Of a DNA stretch of 64,000 nucleotides, positions 34,512 through 46,114 are shown one piece after another (within the stretch, counting starts at the first letter, position 1; every line of letters starts with the position of its first letter). The position numbers and the translations under genes were made by a program. The notes beneath the pieces were generated by a model that was given only the letters and a program-made list of their open reading frames with translations, was not told where the DNA came from and ran no database searches. Source of the stretch: Metridium senile (lineage: Eukaryota; Cnidaria; Anthozoa; Actiniaria; Metridiidae); NCBI GenBank assembly GCA_949775045.1, contig OX459101.1:4533465-4597464 (forward strand). The letters run 5' to 3'.

Positions 34512-36738
34512 TTACAATAGACAAGCTGTCACCAGAGTAAGAAGAGATCCCAGGAGGAAACTAAGAAGTGAAAGAGGAGGAATACTGGTAGCCTTGCTTG
34601 ATCGTTGATTGTTCTTTGGAGTGAATGTATGATGTACTTCTTCATGTTCTACTTCCTTGATAAGCATAACTTCCTGTAATCCACTTTTAGTGTGTTTTAG
34701 ATTAATGTTGTCCAGGTAGGGTGTGTCTTTGTCTTCATGGTAAGCCCACACGAAGTAACGGAGGCCAGGCTGGAAATGAATGTCATGTATTTTATTGATG
34801 AAATGAAAGTTAACATTAAAAACTATTATAAATTTCAAAATTATACATGTTTCTATTTTTAGAGTTTTGTATCATTCTATTGTATAAACAAAATTGTAAA
34901 GCGTTGTTAAGAAGTGGATATTGACGCTATATAAAATACAATTATTATTAATTATTACTATTATCATCTTCATCATCAAAACCCTAACATTGTCATCATC
35001 ATTCTTATCGCCATTCTCATCAGTATCATTATGAGCATCATCAATATCATCTCCATTATCATCATCACCCTTACCGTGAGGGCAATATCTCCTTTAGCTG
35101 GTACAGCATTGGTCATGATATCATCTGTAACTCGTTTACGGTTAAATTCCAAAATAGTTTTGCCATCTTTCTCTTCAGACTCAGTAATAACCCAGTTATT
35201 CTTCTTGTCAGCATGGGCAGGATATTGTGAAACATTGAGATATGACGTCAGATAGTCCTGCAAGATAATTAATTATGATTAATATCCACAAACATGTGGT
35301 CTATCACAAATCCTGTAATCTCATTGGCGAGGCGAAAAAGTCACATTATTGCAAGGAAAAGATTATCTTTTAGCAAAAACACAAACAAATCAACAAAAGC
35401 CTAAAGGCTCCGCAATATTGTTCCAACAATATTTAGATAGAAAAATTGTTGATTTTAGTCGGTGATTCGATGGAGTTGTTCTGTCCCAAGATGGTACCCG
35501 TAAAATGTTGGACTTTTTCGGCGTGCCACTGTCAAAAGAACCGTTGAATTTGATGTGGTTGCTGTGGCTCAAAAAAAAAATATTGGATATCATTGAGGAA
35601 TTCGAAGTACTGTTTTGGATATATATAACTGGAGCCGTAAAAATATTTTGAATGAATAATAAAACAATTATTGAAAATTGTGCAAACCTTGGAGGATGTT
35701 ACCCGGCTTCGGCAGATAACACCATCCTTGGTTTGCATAATTTTTCATATCATACTCGGCCTCATCCAATAATTGCTTATTAGTATAATATGCAACTCAT
35801 TATAGAAAATCATGCAGACTGCATCTTGCACACTTTTAAATATACAAAATATATATATAGATTTTCTTTGAACTTGGCTGGTTATTTTTATTTTTGAAAT
35901 AATCACTTGTGTTTTTACACCAAAAAATATAACTTAATTTTTTATTCTCAGTTTTTTTGGTTAATCAAAGCATTTTTGTGTTCAAAGTTCAAAACTATAT
36001 CTGACCCTATTATATCTAAGAAGGTAGGGAAATCTACTAAACTGTTTGCGGTATCTAACTCGAACATAAGAATCAAAAATTTGAAGTAGAAAGTACTCTC
36101 AAATATCAATGAACTTCTTCACAACGCAGAGATGCATATCCGAGCAAAAATGTCAAAAAATCTTCAAAACTCATTGTGAAAAAAATTTGTGATTTGGAGA
36201 ACAAGGATTTGATTTTACACGGAGGAAACGGTTGATATAAAATTAAGTGTAGTTGGCTTCTACGTTTTTAAAACGTCATAATCGCATGCCTATAGAAAGC
36301 AAACATGTTTGCAAACAAAGACATTTTTGAATTTGAAATCAGTTAGCCGTCAAAGGAGCCAATTTTTAGGCATACTTTTCGCAAAATAATTTCAATATTT
36401 TTCGCTTGTTAATAACAAACTAGCCTTATTATTTATGTTAAAATACACACCTCAGAGTAAACAGTTCCATTGTTATAAACTCCAGCAACCAGGACATCAT
36501 AATTTGTCATTGCTTTAGGCATCCAAGATTCAATTTGGAGCAAAGAGAACCCGAATCCTATCCATCCTTTTGCGAGAACTTCGACTTTAAAATAAAAGGA
36601 ATCTGCACCTGAGCTGTTATCATAGGTCCACCATAGCTTATAATTTTCACCGTCCAATTGTGTGGAATTTGTGTAATCTCTAGCCGTTGCAACGGCAGCC
36701 AGAAGAGCTACAAGAACAGAGATGAACACCTTCGCCAT
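34512..36738 (-). CDS. DOMON-domain secreted protein, copy B
   Basis: Exons 36738-36451, 35257-35075, 34769-34512 repeat copy A exactly in length and phase, and the translated exons appear identical. Signal peptide, DOMON region and C-terminal hydrophobic tail are all intact, so nothing marks either copy as a pseudogene. Because the duplicated unit carries the gene plus several kb upstream, both copies should keep their promoters. Whether two genes really exist depends on the duplication being real and not an assembly effect. Confidence 0.8.
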
Positions 36739-37183
36739 TTTGTTTTCAGCCAACAACATGCACCTCGCCCTGAATAGGTGAATATGACGTAGTCTCGATT
36801 TGGTGCACGGCGTCGATATGCAAATAAGGAACATGAACAAGTATTAAATGAATAAATTAAATGGATGGATGAATGAACGAACGAATGGAGGAATTAATAA
36901 GTGAATGGAGTAAAGAATGAATTAAATAATAGACTTTCTTAAGCTGAAAACACATGCCATAAATGAATTGGTTTGAATGATTGCAAAGGGTTGAGTGTTC
37001 GAAGGTACAGCGTCCGGTGTTGGGCTCCAGTCAATTCCCGTGTACCTCAAGGTAGCCTTATAGGTCCTTTTGCTTTTCGACATTTCTATCAATGACCTCC
37101 CTGACATCATTCCAGAGAGACCGGTGGCTGCTTACGCGGTGGACACAAAGTTATTCCGTAAAATTACATCGGAACATGACTGC

Positions 37184-38236
37184 GAGGAAGTAAGTCAAGT
37201 GCCATTTATCTTTAATTTCATTGTATGACATCTAGCCAAGCATGGTTCTGAGAATTCATCTGGTGGCTCGGCTTATTGGATTCTTTCGATGTCTGCCTTC
37301 ATTTCTAGGCGACCACAATTCTGCAGCATAATTCAGTTGTGATTTCACAAGCGCCAAGTATAGTGTCCTTCTAGTGTAGTGTTGTTCTGTCCCACGATGG
37401 TACCCGTAAACTGATGTTGGACTTTTCTTGCGTGTCACTGTCAAAAGAAGCGTTGAATTTGATGTTGTTGATGTGGTTCCAGACGTTGTCAATGTTTCCA
37501 CTCCGGGGGGAGGGGGGGGGGGGACTCCCTTAGAAAATGGATCGAAAATAAGACCCTCGCGTACCTTTTAGGGTCATTTCTGTCATTTTCAAAACTGTCC
37601 GCCGAGCACCCCTATCCATTTTCTAAGGGAGTCCCCCCCCCCCCCCCCCCCCGGGTGTTTCCCATTCGCCGGTAACAAATAGATTTGGGGACTGGGTTCG
37701 AGCTGGTACAGCTATTTCAACTAATTGAGACAACAAGAGTTCTGAAGGACGCAATTTCCGTGCATGTATGAAACACCCGGGGGGGGGGGGACTCCCTTAG
37801 AAAATGGATAGGGGTGCTCGGCGGACAGTTTTGAAAATGACAGAAATGACCCTAAAAGGTACGCGAGGGTCTTATTTTCGATCCATTTTCTAAGGGAGTC
37901 CCCCCCCTCCCCCCGGAGTGGAAACATTGACAACGTCTGGAACCACATCAACAACATCAAATTCAACGCTTCTTTTGACAGTGACACGCAAGAAAAGTCC
38001 AACATCAGTTTACGGGTACCATCGTGGGACAGAACAACACTACACTAGAAGGACACTATACTTGGCGCTTGTGAAATCACAACTGAATTATGCTGCAGAA
38101 TTGTGGTCGCCTAGAAATGAAGGCAGACATCGAAAGAATCCAAATAAGCCGAGCCACCAGATGAATTCTCAGAACCATGCTTGGCTAGATGTCATACAAT
38201 GAAATTAAAGATAAATGGCACTTGACTTACTTCCTC
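37184..38236. repeat. About 1.05-kb imperfect palindrome (unit B)
   Basis: Second copy of the palindrome at 26721-27777. Arms and nested foldbacks are the same; the G/C runs differ by a few bases, which accounts for the change in copy offset from 10463 to 10459. A further G run (27892 versus 38349) brings it to 10456. Confidence 0.9.
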
Positions 38237-41200
38237 TTTGCTTAGAGAGATGAAGGACTTCGTCTTTCTTTATAAGTTTATGGATAGATCGACAATTTTA
38301 ATTCCGCTTTAAACATATCATGGACCAGTAGACTAGACTCGGTTGGGAGGGGGGGGGGGGGAATACGGGGTGGCGGTACTCCCTTTGTCCAAGTGGTAGG
38401 GTGATCGACACTATTTTTAGCCGGTTGAAAATATTTCCTGTGCGTAGGATTCTGGCTCTGGGGTCAGCTGTCTCCTGAAAGTCAGTTACGTCCAAGAACA
38501 TCGCACCGGCAATCGTACCTTTTAGGATTGAAACGGGCGGAAAATATTTAAAATTGTAGATGTTATAAGGAAAGGAAGCTAAAGGAACGCTATCATATAT
38601 TATTTGAATTGGTGAAATTTTGAGGAAAATAGATTATGATTTTAACAGGAGCCCATTAATCAGAAAGACACCAAAACGAAGCCACAAAGCCTTAACAGAA
38701 AAATACATACAAATCTATATATTTTAAATAGTAGTAATTTAGCATAACCGTTCATTAGCATTTTGTATGAACAAGAGGGCATAGTTCTTTATGCTCTCTT
38801 GACTCTCTCTTTGTACTAATGGATGCCTATTCATGATAGTTCTTTATATATGCATATATATGACCACACTAATTAAAATATCTGATTACTTGTAAATCTG
38901 AGTCATTTGCCACTTTTATGAAAAAGGTCTGCATGAATGAATGAATGACTTACTCGGTATGACTGAATGAAATAATGAATGAATGACATGAAAATTGAAT
39001 GAATGGATGGATGAATGGATGAATGGATGAATGGATAAATGAATGGATAAATGAATGGATGGATGAATGGATGGATGAATGAATGGAGGAAATGAGAGAT
39101 GGTTTAATGAATGAATCAGTGAACGAGCGAACAAACAAACTGAAAGGACAAAATGAAATAAATCAATTCCTGACTCTAAACTAAACAAGCCCCCAAATAA
39201 CCAAAACATACAAATAAACACTAAAAATTGAAGTGAACGCACAAGAAAAACAAGCTTTGTTCCTCCCAAAAAATTATCCAGATCCTGACTGACATTTTTC
39301 CAAGTTTTTTTGCGCCAAAATTTCCGATGTGACGCGCGGGAAGCTCGGTTTAACACGTGACCACATCAGCACGAAACTGAGGCAACCACATGACATCTTG
39401 AAACACGAAATAATATCGAAAAGCTCGCTCGTTCAAAATGACTTTTCTCCTCAATTTAACGCAAAAAAATTACGTTTAAATACACAAGATGATGTCCCAT
39501 GACTTGAAAATCTCTAGAAATTCAGTCATGGTTAATTTATAAAAGGTAAGTTATTAAAAATGGTCATATTTCGGCCTGCGTTGAAAGCGTTTTGACATGG
39601 TCGCGAGCGTCATGTCATTTGAAAGTGGTCGTTATTTACGAATGAAAATGCTCTGCCCACGCGAACACCTTTCAGTAAAATTGCAAAATGAATCTTTCTA
39701 AAGGTAGTTCATATATTTTTGCCGTGTTGTAACGATTTTTAATGTTATAATTGCCGTTAAAACGATACGAGACCGCAATCCAAGTAATAATGTTAGTCAA
39801 ATTTTTGCGTCGAAATTTTGATTCTGAACTTTTACTCCTAGCCTCTCGCACCAAAAATAAATATTTACCTCCCAACAATGACAAAAGATAAACCTTTTCC
39901 TTGAAGTGATCTGTTTGAAGAAGGATATATTCTTGGTCATAAAATATTATCATAATTGAGTTCAATCTTGAGTACAAACTTGTATATATCTTCGGACTTC
40001 CTCTTACGATATCATAGCCAAAAGCGCTTTTACAAACACTTGACTACCGATTTAATTACTTTTGATTTAGTGAATTTAATGGACCTCCAAATATTTAAAG
40101 CTTTTGGTGTTATATAATTTTGAATTATATCGATTTGAGCAAGCCGGGCTCATAAATGATTTTAGTCAGTCAATTATTCCATTGAGTAAAATCATAGTAC
40201 TATACGTGACTTCAGACATTCGAAATTGGATCGTTTCAATCCAGCCACTTCACATCAATTTTTATATTATTTACATAAATATGTTTGTTATTTTCACAAT
40301 GCTATTCTTACCGAAACGTTCATAATACTTTATAGTACCTAAATATTTATTTGTATATGAAAGTGATTTCATTGTATTTATTGTATAAACTTCCATTCTT
40401 ATAAATCATCAGACCATAACCCTGATTTAAACCTATAGACAAAAATATTGAATTCTTACGAACAGCCGTCTAATTTCCCAAACTTTTTTTTAGCTTGTGA
40501 GGTTCTTTGGTTTCTTACCTAACACTAACAAATCCAGTATATTTGTATGTTTGTATATAAATGAAATGTTAACAATAAATAATTTATTATATGTATATCA
40601 GATGTTTTTAAAAAATATTGTTTTTGTGATGCCAAAGTCACTTTGATTAGTGCTTTCAATCAAAACGTAAAATCACCTGCATAAGATTTCACATATTTTT
40701 ATATTTCTTGAAGGAATGAAGGAATATTTGCAGCAGTGATTCAGAGTTTGTCATTTCTGGAATTAAATCTCCAGTCTGCTAATTGATGACTTCATCCTAA
40801 CTGACTTCCAGTTGTGGAAATTTTTCAGAAACATTTAAAAATTGAAAACCTAAATGTTTGTTTATATTTTTAGTGTTATCTTGAACATTGAGACAGTAAT
40901 TTTCAAACGAACTTCATTCTCCTTTTAGTCTTGCAACTCTTTTAGGGTATTTAGTATCCAGTTTTCAGCATTCATAATATTTTTTCAAAACAACTGTATA
41001 AAATCGCAGTTTCCAATTTGTCCATTTATTCATACATTCACTCTTTTATCCATTCATTCATTTATTTATTCATTTCTAATTTATTCATTTTTTTTCATTT
41101 TGATTATTTAGTTCCACATTTTGACATGAGTTCACCACGTCTTACATTTCAGTATAACACGCCTTACCGTGGCCACTTAATTAAAGTTTTGTACAAGTTT

Positions 41201-41593
41201 ACCAATCAAAAAACAAGAATTTGACTTTAGTATAAGACACGCCAAGTGACAAACAATAAATATTTTGAAATTTTCAAAGCGAAGACATGAGTGAAGTGTA
41301 TAACTTGCTGAAAAACCTCCCAGGATGTGTAAATTTGAAAAGGTGTAGCAAACAATCTGAAAAGAGAAACTTTTGTCCAAAACTTAAGTTGGGTGGCCAC
41401 AGCAAGGCACATTATGCTGTAATTTGTATTCAACACAAAACCCACAATCTTAAAAAAACATTCAATTTTCTTATTGTTTTTTCAGCCAGAACCAATAATT
41501 TAATGCAACTCAAAATGCTTCAAACTAACCATTACTGAGACAAAAATATCTGCACAAAATGAAACTATAATTACATCTCATCCAACCAATAAT

Positions 41594-44500
41594 ATGGCTG
41601 GATTGGCTGGTCAGTTCGATGACTGCGACGACACACCTAGAGAGGTAGACTTGTTAACGGAAGAGCATGTCGAGGACTTGCTAGACGCTGTGGAGTGTTT
41701 GAGAGGAAAAGTCGAACAGCTTCAGATACAGTGTGAGAAGCTGATTTATGAGAAAGGCAAAGTTGAAGATCAGTTGATTGAACGGGAGAAAGAGGTGGTT
41801 GAAAGGGAGAGCTATTATGAGAAGGAGATGGGGTCATTGAGGAAGTTGAATGTAAAGCTGATGGCGCAAGTGGAGTCCAGTCAAGGTGTGTATCAATTAT
41901 TATTGTTCTAACTATAATTATATGTACCTATCATCATCATAGTCATCATCACCATGATTATCACTAACATCATTATCACCATCATTATCTTCATCATTAC
42001 CAGCATCATCATTTTCATCATCATTATCATCATTTTATACTTCTTGGTTCAAATCATTCAAATTTCAGACACTAATAGACGACTTTCATAAATGGCCGCC
42101 ACTAATTATCATAATTTTTAAAATTGATGTGTTAAGAAAAGAAAGCTATCATATGATAGACATTCACCATAACAATAACTTGTGAAAGTTTGAGAAAAAA
42201 CCATTAAATGTGCAAGAAGATATAAGAGTTTGAAAAATCAGAGAAACACCAAAACGAGGCATCAAAAGCCTCAGCAGAAAATTAGATACAAATCTCTACA
42301 TTTTTCATTGAGCATAACTTTTTTGGTATTTTAGCCAGAGCATCAAAACCTTCCAAACATGCCTATTTCAGGTGGTTCTTTCATATGACAGTGCTAAAAT
42401 ATTAATATATATGTTTACTTGAAAAATCATTTTCTGGTACATATTATAGTATTTATGAAAGTGGTCTATATCAATGATTTTTTCCACAACTTGCAATGTT
42501 TTTATTTTATTTATTTTCTAAATGTTTGTCAATGATGTTGCAGGATCTAACACAATGCCTGTCTGGGCTAAGACTAGCTTGGATGCAGAAACTGCTGTAG
42601 ATGAGAAGAATGAGGCAGAAAGACAGGTGAAATAGACTTTATTAATCTATAAATATGGCCAATAAATTGTTTCTCATTTAGATTATAGAGTACAAACACT
42701 AAAAGTGTGCAATACCTTGTACTATTTACCACTAAATAGTGTTGATTAAACAATAGAGAACAAAAGAATTTGCATAATTTAGCAGTATTTAGTTGTATTT
42801 ATGTTGCACACTTTTAGTGTTTGTACTCTACAATTTATACTATATATAACTCAAAAAACAGAATTCTCTTTAAACAGGACATAATTTTGGTCCCAAATTT
42901 TCCCAAAGTTGAAAATAAAGCCTTATTATATTTATTATTATACTTTACAAATAATCCTTCAATCACATCCCGGTATTTTAGTCACATGGCAATCCATCAA
43001 TTTTGTACAGCAACCTATTGGATAGGCTCAGATTTCAGCCGTTGGGGTTTCGTGCGCCCGCGATACTCTCCCCCGTAACGGCTGGGCGCATCGGCTTCGA
43101 AACGTGTCGCGCATGTCCGTGACGTAATTATGCTAATAGCATAAAAAAACGGAAACGGAAATAAAATTTGTTGAAATGTAAGCTAATGTAAATAAACTTT
43201 CCAACGGCCTGATTGTCAAAAAGTCTTTTATTAAAATTTGAATTCGAATTCAATTCGAAACAACTCTTAGCAAAACCTGCATATCATTTAGCAATTCCAT
43301 TGGGTATGTTATTTGTCATAAGAACGATCGAGACAAATCAGCGCAAAAGCTATTTCAATGGTAAACGTTTTGTTTATTCCAAGTATATAGTCCATTTTTA
43401 TGGGATTTTGAGAATAATCAAACAATAAAGAAGAAAATTACAGCTAGAGTCGTTTCGATACACATTGTTGACTCGTTAAGAGAGCCGCTTGAGTATATGT
43501 TACAACCGCGAATAATAAACCAGTTTTAATTTTGAAAGTAAACATTTTGGATTTAAATGTAGTTATTCTAAGAATATAGCTGTGTATTTTAGGTTTATTG
43601 AGAAAAAAAATCAAGTAATAAAGACGATAATTACGAGTTTCGATACAAATGACAACTTACAATCACCGCCGTAATTTAAAATGAAAACTTCGTAGTTGTT
43701 TAGCATATTACTGATTCGCCATCCTCTTCTTGGCCTATCAAGGCAGTCTTAATGTCTTTGGATGTTAAGAAGTTCTCTTGGTCTCTCATGAGAGAAACCA
43801 GAGGTAAAATAACCAAAACAATGGATCCGCTCGACCCTTCCATGGTCGAAAACAAGCGGCGCTGTTTGGAAAATCAATGATTTTCCTGAGCCAGTCAGTA
43901 GATAAACAAAAACATCTTTGCCTTTTACTTATTCCTTCGTTGAATATCCTTAGATTTCTCGAAACCAAACGATTTCAAAGCATTTGAACAAGCACTTTCG
44001 AAGTCACTCTTATCCGCCATAATGTTCACGATGAATTTTAATTTATTAATATTATGCCCCTCGATTTTCGAGGGGCAAATCCCTGATTGGCTGAGAAAAA
44101 CAATGCCAAGCCGATGCGCCCAGCCGTTAGTGGGGAGAGTATCGCGGGCGCACGAAACCCCAACGGCTGAAATCTGAGCCTACCTATTGGACTGCAATCT
44201 TTGAATTGTTGATATGAGATCTTTTGAAAAAAAATTATTTGTTTCACTTAATTGGTATTATAAAACACTTATAAGATTCATCCTCGCCCATTTTGGCATA
44301 ATATTTAAGTCTTGATTTCAATTATTATTAGGCTCGCCCTGGGGTTTCAGCCAATATTGAATACTCATTACTCAAGTTAAATATTCTGCCATGATGGGCC
44401 AATAAATCCAATAAATGTATAATAAACTGAGCCCATTATCAAAATGAATGGATCAATCAAGCATACAGAATCCACCAGCCGATGCCAGGGTCATTTCCTG

Positions 44501-46074
44501 CCCCACCCATAAACGAATTGAAAAGGTTGCGGTGACTAGGCTGATCCAACATCTTCTAATAATTTGAACCATCTCTATTCAGGTTAAATCATTGCAGATA
44601 GTTGTCAGAGAAAAAGACAAGCAAATTTCAAACTTGGAATGGCAGGTCATGGATGCAGAAGCCACAGTAACATCAATACAAGCAGAAAGAGATCACCTTG
44701 CTGTCGAGCTAGATGGCATGCTTGCACGTGAAGAAGAAAATTTAGAGGCCTATCATGACCTATCAGATGATCATGTTGTCTTTACAGATGACGAATATGA
44801 GAGCTCCAACATGCAACATTCCCGCAAGAAAAATGCTCGCCGTCATCTCAGTGATCTAACTCGAAGGGATGATTTCCAAATTGAAGATTTCACTGATTTT
44901 GTCCGCAATGGAAAAAATGTGCCGGCGTTGTCGAACAATGACGTCCCTTCTGCTACTGATGTGGAATTTCAAGGAGGACTTAAAAGGACAACAAACTTTA
45001 GCAACATAAACAACATGGATGAATTTACCGACTTTCACCTGGACGATGACAATGATGATGATCATCCTCTAGACTTATCTGCATCTTATCCTTCAGCCAA
45101 GATAAAGTCGTTGACTTCAGGTACAAATTGGCACAGCTTTGGCAGTGATTCTGACAGTTGCATGTCACCACCAAAAAACAACCAATCAGCATCTTGGGTT
45201 TTGTCAGATTTACCATCCAATGAGCCTTCAAATGACGGCCCTTATGAAGAGGGCTGTTTTGATGATGCTGGTGATTGGGCGTTAGATGCGGAACCTGCGC
45301 CGTTAGGGGCTCTCGTTGGCTGCAAAAATGGCTCTTGTCGCAGTTCTTCTTCTGCATATTTTAGTGATAATTCAACAGGGCAGGATCCTTGGATGTTTAC
45401 GCCCGATAGTATTATTGATGTGTCAACAGGTATATATGATTGAAATCATGTAATTTTTTGTCCTGATTATGATTTATAGTCATCTCTGTTATCTCAAATT
45501 TTGTTATAAATATTTAGTTCATGTATTTTTTTTGTTTATGTATTCATTCATTCATTTCTTTAATTATTTGTAAATTTTATTTTGTTTATTTAATATGCAT
45601 TCATTTATTTATCTTTACATCAATTTCTTTATTTATGCATTCATTTATCATTTTATTTATTTATTTAAGCATTCATTTATTTATTTATCTGTTTATCTAT
45701 TTATTTAAGCATTCATTTATTTATTTGATAATTTTTATATCTATTTATTTATTTATTTATTTATGCATTTGTTTGTTTATTTTTGATTTATAATCAATGT
45801 TTAATTATACATGTATTTTGTTACAGGTATTTTGTTTTTATATATATTGCTATCTATCTTGTCTATTTTTTCTATATATTTTTGTTTATTTATCTACCTA
45901 TTTATTAATTTATTTATTTCTAGTTATTCTATATATTTAGTTGTTTATATATATAATATTTATTTACATATTTATTTAACTACCTAGTTGTGTGGTTACC
46001 GTTATTTATTTATTTATTTATTTTTTTATTTTTTTTATTTTTTTAAATTTATTTATTTATTTATTTATTTATTT

Positions 46075-46114
<40 letters not shown>

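Larger units (their letters stand above)
33501..43956 (+). repeat. 10.46-kb tandem duplication, unit B
   Basis: This is the second copy of 23038-33500. Its left end joins unit A at ...TTAGATT|TAGCTC..., and its right end continues as ...TTAGATTT CTCGAAACC, the uninterrupted interior of the RecQ-bearing transposon. This shows that the right side of unit B is the ancestral context and that unit A was cut off inside that transposon. Confidence 0.95.

Noticed and set aside
43330..44247. RecQ-like helicase as an active gene
   Set aside because: Stops, frame changes and missing domains inside a 1160-bp non-autonomous transposon.
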